Below are positions 1-6,935 of a stretch of DNA of 64,000 nt, one piece after another. The first letter of the stretch is position 1, and every line of letters starts with the position of its first letter. Origin of the DNA: a bacterium UBP8_UBA817 (GTDB lineage: Bacteria > Margulisbacteria > Marinamargulisbacteria > SXXA01 > SICP01); the NCBI GenBank assembly GCA_945888435.1, contig CAMCZW010000004.1, positions 1 through 64,000 of the forward strand, given 5' to 3'. The translations under genes and the position numbers were made by a program. Under the pieces are notes generated by a model. The model saw nothing but the letters and a program-made list of their open reading frames with translations, was not told the DNA's origin and did not search any database.

Positions 1-149
1 ATGAATCTGGCCTTCTTTCTGATGTCTGTTTGATACCAACATCTTACTTGAAGGCCATTTCTCTTACCTACCCAAATTCAGAGCCTACCTGCCTTTTTCT
101 TGTGCTCAGTTTATACTTAACTTTTTTTGAAAAGACCGGACACTAGTGA

Positions 150-650
150 TATGCGATTAAACATTTTCAAGGCCGAGTGGATAACCTCACTATCGGGTTT
201 GTAGGAGATTTGAAGTTTGGGCGAACCGTCAATTCGTTGATGAAGCTGCTCTCACATTTTTCTGGAATAACTTTTTATTGCATCTCTCATCCCAGGTTAT
301 CCGCGGCGACAGAATTGATCGCATTTTTGAGAAATAAAGGGCATAAGGTCATCGAAACCGAAGCTTTGAAAGACGTGTTGCCTGAGCTCGACGTGCTCTA
401 CATGACACGTGTCCAGAAAGAGCGCTTTGAGACCGAAAAAGAATATCTAGAGGTGCGAGACCACATTTTATTAAACTCAGAAACGTTGCGGGGTAATAAA
501 CCCTCGCTTTCGGTGTTACATCCCCTACCCAGAGTGAATGAAATTAGTCCAGAATTGGATTCGCATCCCTCGGCACATTTTTTTGAGCAAGCAAAATTTG
601 GATTATTTGTACGTATGGCGCTGATTTCTGAATTGTTAGGCTGCGGCTAG
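150..650 (+). pseudogene. pyrB: Aspartate carbamoyltransferase remnant, C-terminal domain only
   Basis: The frame encodes the aspartate-binding half of aspartate carbamoyltransferase (first committed pyrimidine step). Visible landmarks are GRVDNL, VGDLKFGRTVNSL, YMTRVQKERF and LHPLPRVNEI, all diagnostic of PyrB. The N-terminal carbamoyl-phosphate domain, with its STRTR loop and HPTQ motif, is absent. Homology begins near YAIKHFQGRV, immediately after two in-frame stops (TAG TGA, 144-149). Bases 3-143 are open in the same frame and contain FFEKTG, faintly like the FFE-STRT region, but I cannot align the rest. A GTG at 177 could still start a 157-residue fragment. A broken gene is the best reading; an independently translated domain is less likely because the active site needs both halves. 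The next gene starts two bases after its stop. Confidence 0.75.
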
Positions 651-652
651 GG

Positions 653-1213
653 ATGAATATTGGAATTTTTGGATCTTCTGATCCCCGAGAAACCGAGGCG
701 TTTGCAGTCGCTAATCAGATCGGCCAATGGCTTGCCAAAGATGGCCATGCGGTGGTGACCGGCGCGTGTTTGGGTGTGCCTTTTGAGGCAGTTAAAGGCG
801 CAAAGTCCTGCAATGGAGTCTCCATAGGTTTTTCCGCAGTAACGGAGTCTGATCAACATGAGTCAGTGATGGGTACCCCAAATATCTTCTACGATCGTTT
901 GGTGTGCATTCCAAAAGAATATCAGTATCAGGATCGCTTGCCGGTATGTAAAAAATATCGAAATGTATCCTCTCTTGCCTTTTGTGATGCTGCAATTTTT
1001 ATTAGTGGCCGATGGGGAACTTTGAATGAGTTTGCAATTGCCTACGATTTGGGAAAAGTGATGGGGGTGTTGTCAGGGATTGGTAAATTTTCAAGCCAAG
1101 CGAAGTTTTTAGTCGATTATTTTGACAAAGAATCCCCTGCCAGAATTATTTATAAAAATGATCCCCATGCACTCTATCTGGAGGTCATAAAGAGTTCAAA
1201 TGCCACATCTTAG
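653..1213 (+). CDS. LOG-like Rossmann-fold nucleotide-binding protein (TIGR00725-like)
   Basis: A 186-residue Rossmann-fold protein of the LOG / 'possible lysine decarboxylase' superfamily. It opens with IGIFGSSDPRETE, a nucleotide-binding start, and carries SGRWGTLNEF, the counterpart of the GGxGTxxE motif. Family members often hydrolyse nucleoside 5'-monophosphates to base and ribose phosphate. The motif here is altered (SGRWGT rather than PGGxGT), so activity is not assured. The start ATG follows the pyrB remnant stop by two bases. Its end overlaps the GTP cyclohydrolase II-like gene by 14 bases, so the two are probably co-translated and may act in one pathway. The substrate is unknown. 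Confidence 0.75.
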   Translation: MNIGIFGSSDPRETEAFAVANQIGQWLAKDGHAVVTGACLGVPFEAVKGAKSCNGVSIGFSAVTESDQHESVMGTPNIFYDRLVCIPKEYQYQDRLPVCKKYRNVSSLAFCDAAIFISGRWGTLNEFAIAYDLGKVMGVLSGIGKFSSQAKFLVDYFDKESPARIIYKNDPHALYLEVIKSSNATS

Positions 1214-1820
1214 TGAATATAAAATTATAGACAAAATGTTAGGGTTACACTTTGCGAACCCAGACTCAAGCTTGAAAATGGGTGCCTACAAAACCAGTCA
1301 TAATAATCATGAGGTTGAGCATGCGTTGATTTATTCGGGGGAAATTTGCTCGCCTAAAGAACCCATTTTGCTGAGGATTAATTCGGCGTGTTACACCAGT
1401 GATATTTTTGGGTGTCAGCGATGTGATTGTAGTTGGCAGTTGGCTAGCGCTATGAAAAAAATAGAAACCGAACCCGGTCTGATTATTTACCATTTTCATC
1501 ATGAGGGTAAAGCACTAGGATTTACACACAAATTAAAAGCCCTCCACGCCTTAGAAAAAGAGGGGCTAGATCCTTGGCAAGCGAGCATTAAAATGCATTA
1601 TGAACCCGATGATCGCCGTTATTATTCTACACTTAAAATTCTTCAGGACCTCAACATTACACGTGTCCGATTAATGACCAATAACCCCAAGAAAAAAACA
1701 ATACTAGTCTCCCATGGTATCGAGGTCATCGAAGTTATTCCTTTGGTTTCAAATGACGCGCACCTCAAACCTTATCTAGAATCCAAGCGAATCATATTAG
1801 GCCATAATATTCAGTTTTAA
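1200..1820 (+). CDS. Divergent GTP cyclohydrolase II (RibA-like) protein
   Basis: A 206-residue protein of GTP cyclohydrolase II type, without a DHBP synthase domain. Zinc and catalytic surroundings are recognisable: an Arg before SACYTSDIFG, then RCDC and WQL, giving the three zinc cysteines. HHEGK stands where RQEGR is usual, and PDDRRYY and TNNPKK follow. The canonical tyrosine of the NKxRAY segment is not evident (HKLKALHAL here), and TGD has become TSD. It therefore looks like a diverged paralogue and may not be the riboflavin enzyme. It overlaps the upstream LOG-like gene and converges on pyrD with a two-base gap. Similar enzyme pairs make pyrimidine-type bases in secondary metabolism, but that role here is only an inference. 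Confidence 0.75.
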   Translation: MPHLSEYKIIDKMLGLHFANPDSSLKMGAYKTSHNNHEVEHALIYSGEICSPKEPILLRINSACYTSDIFGCQRCDCSWQLASAMKKIETEPGLIIYHFHHEGKALGFTHKLKALHALEKEGLDPWQASIKMHYEPDDRRYYSTLKILQDLNITRVRLMTNNPKKKTILVSHGIEVIEVIPLVSNDAHLKPYLESKRIILGHNIQF

Positions 1821-1822
1821 AT

Positions 1823-2869
1823 TTACCTCTTAAGCGCGTCATTAATCATTGGAACACAATAGGGATTCTGGACAATCGCAGTGGTCATGCCAATCAAGGT
1901 CGCGCCTGCGCTCTGAAGTTCGCAAACTTGTTGTACTGTGGAAATTCCACCCGTGGCAATAATCGGGACCCCAAAAGGCGCCAATAGTCGGGTCATTTCA
2001 AGCGTGCGGCTGTAGAGTGCAGGGCCGCTCAGCGCGCCACTATCGATTTTAGGATTATGGTTTTTGATCCCCATTTTGGAAAATTTCAGAAATTGAGCAT
2101 TGCCAAGGGTGAGAAAAGTCAGCGGAAAAGATTGTGTAATTTGACCGAAAACAAGAAGGGAGTCATCGGGTTGATTAGGCGAAAGCTTTGGACCGATTAT
2201 CGTCTCAGGAAATCTCGCCTTTATCGTACGGAGTAGGTCTTGGAAAAGGTCGGGATGAGATAACATATTTTGACCTTCAGGAGTGTTGGGGCAACTGATA
2301 TTGATTTCAATAAAGTAAGGCCTATTTTTCCACGCATAGTGGGTAGAAAGTGCGCTCAAAAGTTCGAGTGTATTGTATTTATATTCCTCCAAACTATTAC
2401 CGCCGATGCTAAAACCTAAAGGCTTATTTGGGGGAAAACTTAAAAGTGCATCCAGAGAGGAAATTAAATTAGCCACGCCCTTTCCAGGAAGTCCCATTGC
2501 GTTAACCAGACCTTCGCCTTCAGGTGTAAATACCCGAAAGAGTCTTGGGCGAGGATTGCCTGGACGGGGATCTCTAAGGATGGTTTTGAGCGTGGCACCG
2601 CCTAAACCGAAATCACTCCATATTTTGACAATTTCGGGATCGCTTTCAAACGCAGCTAAAATTAAAGGGGAAGAAAACGTGAGACGATGAAATGGGGTTT
2701 CTAAAGTGGGGGGTATTAAAAAATGGGTGATATATTTTTGGAGAAAACCAAGGTGCTTAAGAAAGTGATGACCAAATAAAACAACAGATTCATAATCGTG
2801 AAAAAAACGGGGAAGAAAACAGCGAATTAGCTGATATGCCCGCGAAAGAAATACTAAACGACTGTTCAT
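1823..2869 (-). CDS. pyrD: Dihydroorotate dehydrogenase
   Basis: Converts dihydroorotate to orotate, the fourth pyrimidine step. GNPRPRLFR, NAMGLPGKG, EINISCPNTP, GPKLSPN and the C-terminal SGPAL...ATGGI segment identify the family. I start it at the ATG at 2869 (348 residues), which has AAAGG nine bases upstream. An in-frame extension to 2908 would run into the insertion-sequence remnant. The N-terminal helix region resembles membrane class 2 enzymes, but the catalytic position in NISCPN is Cys, as in cytosolic class 1, and KLSPN is also class 1-like. The class is therefore unclear. pyrE and pyrF lie at 49.8-51.1 kb, so the pathway genes are scattered. Confidence 0.9.
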   Translation of the reverse strand: MNSRLVFLSRAYQLIRCFLPRFFHDYESVVLFGHHFLKHLGFLQKYITHFLIPPTLETPFHRLTFSSPLILAAFESDPEIVKIWSDFGLGGATLKTILRDPRPGNPRPRLFRVFTPEGEGLVNAMGLPGKGVANLISSLDALLSFPPNKPLGFSIGGNSLEEYKYNTLELLSALSTHYAWKNRPYFIEINISCPNTPEGQNMLSHPDLFQDLLRTIKARFPETIIGPKLSPNQPDDSLLVFGQITQSFPLTFLTLGNAQFLKFSKMGIKNHNPKIDSGALSGPALYSRTLEMTRLLAPFGVPIIATGGISTVQQVCELQSAGATLIGMTTAIVQNPYCVPMINDALKR

Positions 2870-2904
2870 TATCGATGACCTTTTTGATGATTTTGGCGAT
2901 TCTA

Positions 2905-3195
2905 TCAAGAGAGCTTACGTTCTGTCAAATTTTGTCTTTGCTTGATTCGGTCTGCTTTGATGATCGTTTTTTCACCTTTTTTCAGCCACGCTTTTCGACA
3001 AATGGTTTCCCATACAATACTGGATTCATCCGCAGCAAAACAGTCCCAGCCTTGGTCTTGGTATAGCTTTAATTCTTTCTGAATTTCAACCATCCTTGTT
3101 TCAACCAGGATATCGTTTCGACGCTTATCAAAAGACTCCGGCAATTTGTATGAAAAATGGGTCAACCATCCTTGATGCGATAGAGAGGCAATTGT
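2905..3195 (-). pseudogene. IS630-type transposase remnant
   Basis: The minus-strand frame reads like the middle of an IS630-family DDE transposase. HFSYKLPESF matches the usual FSYxxPR segment after the helix-turn-helix. CFAADESSIVWE holds the first catalytic acid pair, and RKAWLKKGEK follows. The frame stays open back to about 3195 with no ATG (a TTG at 3165 is possible). It stops at 2905, just upstream of pyrD, so the C-terminal catalytic part is missing. No terminal inverted repeats were seen. It probably marks an old insertion now serving as the pyrD upstream region. Confidence 0.7.
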
Positions 3196-3219
3196 GAATA
3201 GAACAAAAAATGCTATACT
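3192..3219 (+). promoter_or_regulatory. Promoter of the 3226 gene-pdxJ operon, probably leaderless
   Basis: TTGTGA at 3192-3197, a 16-base spacer, then an extended -10 (TGC followed by TATACT at 3214-3219). The ATG at 3226 lies six bases after the -10 box, about where transcription should begin. No ribosome-binding sequence lies between them, so the mRNA is probably leaderless. Confidence 0.7.
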
Positions 3220-3225
3220 TCGAGC

Positions 3226-3501
3226 ATGGAAATCAAGCGTGTCAACATCTCTAATCCAAACTGGGACGCCGGTGCTGGAAAAACAATCGCAGAAAATGTT
3301 GCTGTTGTTCTTGATTTAAACAAAAGAAAAGTCACTGTAAAACGTAAAAGCATCCGAGAAGTCGCTAAAGGATTGGCCGAAATTGCCTACTCAATGGGCG
3401 ACACCAATGACATCGATTTCTTATCCGAATGGATTGCAGAAGACATCGAAGAAGGCTTAAGTCTCGCAGAAAAAAGACGACAAAAAAAAGCCAGCCAATA
3501 A
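3226..3501 (+). CDS. Small hypothetical protein, first gene of the pdxJ operon
   Basis: A 91-residue charged protein that I do not recognise. It starts with a short beta-like stretch (VAVVLDLNKRKVTVKRKS), continues with an amphipathic helix (REVAKGLAEIAYSMG) and ends with a lysine/arginine-rich tail. No signal peptide or membrane segment is present. The stop TAA shares a base with the pdxJ ATG (TAATG at 3499-3503), so translation is likely coupled. The promoter directly upstream is strong. Low complexity is limited to the tail, and the coding frame looks genuine. Confidence 0.75.
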   Translation: MEIKRVNISNPNWDAGAGKTIAENVAVVLDLNKRKVTVKRKSIREVAKGLAEIAYSMGDTNDIDFLSEWIAEDIEEGLSLAEKRRQKKASQ

Positions 3502-4205
3502 TGCACTTAGGCATTAATATTGACCACATCGCCACCCTAAGAGAAGCCCGAAAAGAAAATTTTCCAAGTATTCCTCAAGCAGCTCGAGTTGCACTCGCAT
3601 CTGGGGCCGACAGTATCACCATCCATTTGAGAGAAGACCGTCGCCATATTCAAGATTACGACTTAAAAGATCTTCAATTCGTAGAAAAATTAAATCTAGA
3701 AATCGCATCAGAAGACGACATGATTGAAATTGCCACACAATTAGCCCCATGGGCAGTCTGTATTGTCCCTGAAAAGCGACAAGAGATTACCACCGAAGGC
3801 GGACTCAATATCGTGGATCGATTTGAAAGAATCAGAGGTCATATCGACCGCCTTAAAACAAAGCCCATCATCGTGTCTGTATTCATCGAAGCCGACAAAG
3901 CCCAAATCAACGCTGCCAAAGCCGCAGGGGCCAATGCCATCGAAATTCATACGGGTGCCTATGCAAGAGCAACTGAAAAAACCCAAGAGCTCCAAAAAAT
4001 AAAAATGGGCGCAGAGTACGCCCACTCCATAGGGCTTAAAGTTCATGCTGGACATGGATTAGACACCCAAAATGTCATCGCAATCGCCAAAATCCCTCAA
4101 ATTACCGAGCTCAATATTGGATTTAGTATTGTTGCAAATGCGATTTTCATCGGATTAGGCCCTGCAATTAAACAAATGAAAGAGTTATTGCAAACTGAAT
4201 CATGA
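3501..4205 (+). CDS. pdxJ: Pyridoxine 5'-phosphate synthase
   Basis: PdxJ condenses 1-deoxyxylulose 5-phosphate with 3-amino-1-hydroxyacetone phosphate to make pyridoxine phosphate, in the DXP-dependent vitamin B6 route. The 234-residue frame has the classic start LGINIDHIATLREAR, then HLREDRRHI, VPEKRQEITTEGGL and a late glycine-rich GLKVHAGHGL. The length is normal. The ATG at 3501 overlaps the preceding stop, and its own stop overlaps the hepT start by four bases (ATGA). This gives a three- to four-gene operon that joins a vitamin gene to a toxin-antitoxin pair. Confidence 0.95.
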   Translation: MHLGINIDHIATLREARKENFPSIPQAARVALASGADSITIHLREDRRHIQDYDLKDLQFVEKLNLEIASEDDMIEIATQLAPWAVCIVPEKRQEITTEGGLNIVDRFERIRGHIDRLKTKPIIVSVFIEADKAQINAAKAAGANAIEIHTGAYARATEKTQELQKIKMGAEYAHSIGLKVHAGHGLDTQNVIAIAKIPQITELNIGFSIVANAIFIGLGPAIKQMKELLQTES

Positions 4206-4621
4206 AATTAAATCTAGACAACTTAAGTGATTCAATTGATACCCTAGAAAGATCTTTAAGTTCAACAAAAGAAGCCATTAACCTAAATTTATCCCTCCAA
4301 ATAAAAGAAAGTATCCAAGCGGGCGTCATTCAAAAATTTGAAGTAGCCTATGAATTATCATGGAAAATGATGAAACGCTGGATACAGGAAAATGTAGGAA
4401 GCGCTATCGCTGACGGTGTCACAAGGCGAGAGTTATTTCGGATTGCCATTGAAAATCAATTAATCACAGACTTAGAGATATGGATGGATTTTCACCATTC
4501 CAGGAATGAAACTGCACATACCTACAACGCCCTGACCGCCAAAGCCGTTTTTGATAGTGCAACACTATTTTTAAACGAGGTAAAGCAACTATTATCTAAC
4601 CTATCACAGCGTAATGATTGA
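4202..4621 (+). CDS. hepT: HEPN-type toxin / nucleotidyltransferase-substrate protein (HepT, HI0074 type)
   Basis: A 139-residue all-helical protein of the HI0074 family. The HEPN ribonuclease motif RNETAH (residues 101-106) is followed by a tyrosine at 108, giving R-x4-H-x-Y. In characterised HEPN/MNT systems (for example in Shewanella) the MNT partner AMPylates this tyrosine and so silences the RNase. Here the partner overlaps the 3' end by eight bases. The start codon overlaps the pdxJ stop (ATGA). The pair is probably a type VII toxin-antitoxin module. Substrate RNA and in vivo activity cannot be read from sequence. Confidence 0.85.
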   Translation: MKLNLDNLSDSIDTLERSLSSTKEAINLNLSLQIKESIQAGVIQKFEVAYELSWKMMKRWIQENVGSAIADGVTRRELFRIAIENQLITDLEIWMDFHHSRNETAHTYNALTAKAVFDSATLFLNEVKQLLSNLSQRND

Positions 4622-4907
4622 CCTTTCTCAAGATCAGATTAAAATTCTAAAAAAAATAATCCATCATCATTTTCCGGGATGCGAAATACGTATTTTTGGA
4701 TCAAGAGTGACCGGAAAAGCCAAACCATATTCTGACATAGATATTGCGCTAGTAGACAAAGTACTCTTAGATAAACGCGCTTTACATCGATTAATTGAAG
4801 ACTTACAGGATAGTAAACTCTCATACAGAGTCGACATTCACGATTGGAATCAATTTTCAGATGCCTTCCAAAAAATGCTAACCGCACATCACTTTGAAAC
4901 GATTTAA
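4614..4907 (+). CDS. mntA: MNT-type minimal nucleotidyltransferase antitoxin
   Basis: A 97-residue minimal nucleotidyltransferase of the polymerase-beta fold. The motif IFGSRVTG (Gly29-Ser30) is followed by SDIDIAL with metal-binding Asp41 and Asp43, and a third acid at Asp74 in RVDIHDW. All catalytic residues are therefore present. This family AMPylates its HEPN partner. The gene starts inside hepT and ends by running four bases into the 3' end of convergent folE. No promoter of its own is visible. Confidence 0.85.
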   Translation: MIDLSQDQIKILKKIIHHHFPGCEIRIFGSRVTGKAKPYSDIDIALVDKVLLDKRALHRLIEDLQDSKLSYRVDIHDWNQFSDAFQKMLTAHHFETI

Positions 4908-5452
4908 GTATTAAGTAAACTCAAAAACTCCGACCGAGTGGCAGCATTTTCTCTAAAAATCCCAAGCATACAAGACGTTTTCATGACCGAATTCTGCTTT
5001 TCAACCCCACGCATCATCATGCAAAGATGTCTCGCTTCAACCACAACCGCAACGCCTAAGGCATCTGTAACTTCAACGATGGATTCTGCAATTTGATGGG
5101 TTAAACTTTCTTGGATTTGTAATCGGCGTGCAAACATATCCACAATACGCGCAATTTTAGATAATCCCAATACCTTATTTCGAGGGATATAGGCCACATG
5201 ACATTTTCCAAAAAAAGGAAGTAAATGATGCTCACACAAAGAGTAAAGCTCGATATCTTTAACTAAAATCATATCTTTATTGGCAGTATCAAAAACAGCG
5301 CCATTCACCACTTCATGGATATCCATTTTATATCCATGAGTTAAATACTTCATTGCCTCACTAGCACGTCCAGGGGTATCAATTAACCCATCTCTATGCG
5401 GGTCTTCGCCTATATTTTGAAGCAATTGTAAATAAAGAGAGTCTAAACTCAT
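4904..5452 (-). CDS. folE: GTP cyclohydrolase I
   Basis: FolE turns GTP into 7,8-dihydroneopterin triphosphate, the entry to folate, queuosine and biopterin synthesis. The 182-residue frame carries [12 protein letters not shown] with zinc ligands Cys and His, [12 protein letters not shown], and [12 protein letters not shown] with the third ligand Cys. The length is normal for the homodecameric short form. The ATG shares one base with the bcp stop (TAATG), so bcp and folE form an operon. folB and PTPS lie 0.5 kb away and use the same pathway. Confidence 0.95.
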   Translation of the reverse strand: MSLDSLYLQLLQNIGEDPHRDGLIDTPGRASEAMKYLTHGYKMDIHEVVNGAVFDTANKDMILVKDIELYSLCEHHLLPFFGKCHVAYIPRNKVLGLSKIARIVDMFARRLQIQESLTHQIAESIVEVTDALGVAVVVEARHLCMMMRGVEKQNSVMKTSCMLGIFRENAATRSEFLSLLNT

Positions 5453-5910
5453 TACACGGATACCACTTTAAGAACCGCTTCAGCATGATCCGCTGTTTTG
5501 ACATTTTTCCAGACATGCTGGATACGGCCGTTTTCATCAATTAAATAAGTAGAGCGAGCAATCCCCATATAAGATTTGCCATAATTGGTTTTTTCTTGCC
5601 AAATGCCATAAGGGTTAATAACCACCATGTCATTATCACTTAATAAATCCACTGTTAAATCATATTTTTGACAAAACTGGGCATGGGAGTCTACAGAGTC
5701 CTTGGATACCCCTAAAACGACGGCATTATTGGCTGCAAACTGCGAGCTTAAGTTGGTAAACCCAATCGCTTCGGTTGTACATCCTGGAGTGTCATCTTTT
5801 GGATAAAAGTATAAAACTACTTTTTTACCTTTAAACTGCGACAAAGACACTTCTTTGCCACTTTGATTTAAGACAGTAAAGTCTGGAGCCATATCCCCAA
5901 CATTCAACAT
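5452..5910 (-). CDS. bcp: Thiol peroxidase, BCP/AhpC-TSA family peroxiredoxin
   Basis: A 152-residue peroxiredoxin that reduces peroxides using a reactive cysteine. [18 protein letters not shown] holds the peroxidatic Cys in the PxxxTxxC context. No second Cys sits five residues later, as it does in some BCPs, so the resolving thiol may be elsewhere or external. The motif GMARST appears here as [17 protein letters not shown] ribosome site precedes the ATG at 5910. The gene leads the bcp-folE operon. Confidence 0.93.
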   Translation of the reverse strand: MLNVGDMAPDFTVLNQSGKEVSLSQFKGKKVVLYFYPKDDTPGCTTEAIGFTNLSSQFAANNAVVLGVSKDSVDSHAQFCQKYDLTVDLLSDNDMVVINPYGIWQEKTNYGKSYMGIARSTYLIDENGRIQHVWKNVKTADHAEAVLKVVSV

Positions 5911-5980
5911 AATTTTATCTCCCTATGGCAAAAAAAACAGCCTAAAAAAAGTGTACATCTACATCCAATCAAAATCCACT

Positions 5981-6343
5981 CTAATTATGCCGAGTTAAAT
6001 TCAAAGTCACCAACGGCTTTTTCTCAAACGCTTGAGGCTTCTCAATCCCAAGAGATACAGAGTGGAGTAGGGGGAATGAAAAAAGCAATAAATCGGCCAA
6101 CTTTAAAGAAAATGATTCTAATAATTGACAGTGATGAGACTCTGAAAAAGAAATAACACATCCCAAAACCTCAGCATAATTGACCGTAAAATCCACTGAG
6201 TCAGTCTCGGCTGCCTTTGTCATATCAAAAAACAAAGTAACCGAAATGAGTAGAGGCTGGGGGATAATCCGCTCATGAGGCAATATGCCAATAATCGTAT
6301 TGATCTCAATTGGGCTAAGTGTAATACTGTCCATAAATGACAT
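5981..6343 (-). CDS. folB: Dihydroneopterin aldolase
   Basis: FolB cleaves dihydroneopterin to 6-hydroxymethyldihydropterin and glycolaldehyde in folate synthesis. Supporting features are IEINTIIGILPHERIIPQ (the conserved G-x-x-x-x-E-R/H start), the VNYAEV segment with the active-site Tyr, and the C-terminal VSLGIEKPQA with a conserved Lys-Pro. I start at ATG 6343 (120 residues); ATG 6334 is also possible. A longer in-frame start at 6370 would overlap the divergent PTPS gene. Only 20 bases separate the two starts, so each promoter must lie inside the other gene or be very compact. Confidence 0.88.
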   Translation of the reverse strand: MSFMDSITLSPIEINTIIGILPHERIIPQPLLISVTLFFDMTKAAETDSVDFTVNYAEVLGCVISFSESHHCQLLESFSLKLADLLLFSFPLLHSVSLGIEKPQAFEKKPLVTLNLTRHN

Positions 6344-6363
6344 TGTAAGAAAGGAGCGCACAG

Positions 6364-6783
6364 ATGACAATCAAAAAAGGAGAAGTACTACTCACAAGAC
6401 GTGAAGTATTCTCTGCATCTCACCGATTAATCTGCGAGCACCTATCCGAAGAAGAAAACCTCAAAAAATTTGATAAATGCACCCGCATTCATGGTCATAA
6501 CTACACGATTGAGGTAACCCTAAAAGGCATCCCAAATCCAGAAGACGGCATGATCATGAATCTCCATAAATTAAGAGATATTATTAGAGACACCGTAATC
6601 TCCAAGGTTGACCATCATTTTATCAATGAAGATATCGAAGAATTTAAATCAACCCATATTCCAAGCACAGAAAATATGGCCATTACATTTTGGGCATGGC
6701 TAGAACCCTATTTTCCCATTGGAACTCTCTATAAAATCAAGCTCATCGAAACAGAAAACAATTGGGTCGAATTTTACGGCTAA
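6364..6783 (+). CDS. 6-pyruvoyl tetrahydropterin synthase family enzyme
   Basis: A 139-residue zinc enzyme acting on dihydroneopterin triphosphate. FSASHRL gives the first zinc His and IHGHNY the next two. The catalytic Cys sits in KCTRIHGH. MNLHKLRDII and the C-terminal LYKIKLIETENNWVEFYG are closer to animal-type PTPS than to typical QueD, whose product is carboxytetrahydropterin. It could make 6-pyruvoyl-tetrahydropterin, or serve queuosine synthesis. AAAGGAG precedes the ATG. The gene is divergent from folB and converges on nrdB. Confidence 0.85.
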   Translation: MTIKKGEVLLTRREVFSASHRLICEHLSEEENLKKFDKCTRIHGHNYTIEVTLKGIPNPEDGMIMNLHKLRDIIRDTVISKVDHHFINEDIEEFKSTHIPSTENMAITFWAWLEPYFPIGTLYKIKLIETENNWVEFYG

Positions 6784-6802
6784 CCCAAAGAAGGAAAGTA
6801 AC

Positions 6803-6901
6803 ACTCACCCCTATCTCTGTTCCAAAGAGGGGAAACTGGTATAGGTTATTTAGAGACTTAAGCCTCCCTCTTTAGAATAGAGAGGGAGGTTGGTGGGTGA
6901 G
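6803..6901. repeat. Inverted-repeat element between PTPS and nrdB, with strong inner hairpin
   Basis: Outer arms ACTCACCC (6803-6810) and GGGTGAGT (6894-6901) enclose a perfect nine-base hairpin CCTCCCTCT / AGAGGGAGG (6863-6871 and 6881-6889). The element is richer in G+C than its flanks and lies between two converging stops. It may terminate both transcripts or be a small mobile repeat of the REP/MITE kind. No clean U-tract follows, so a plain intrinsic terminator is less likely. Confidence 0.6.
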
Positions 6902-6935
6902 TATTATCTGGATCGAAGGGATAGGGAACTATAAT

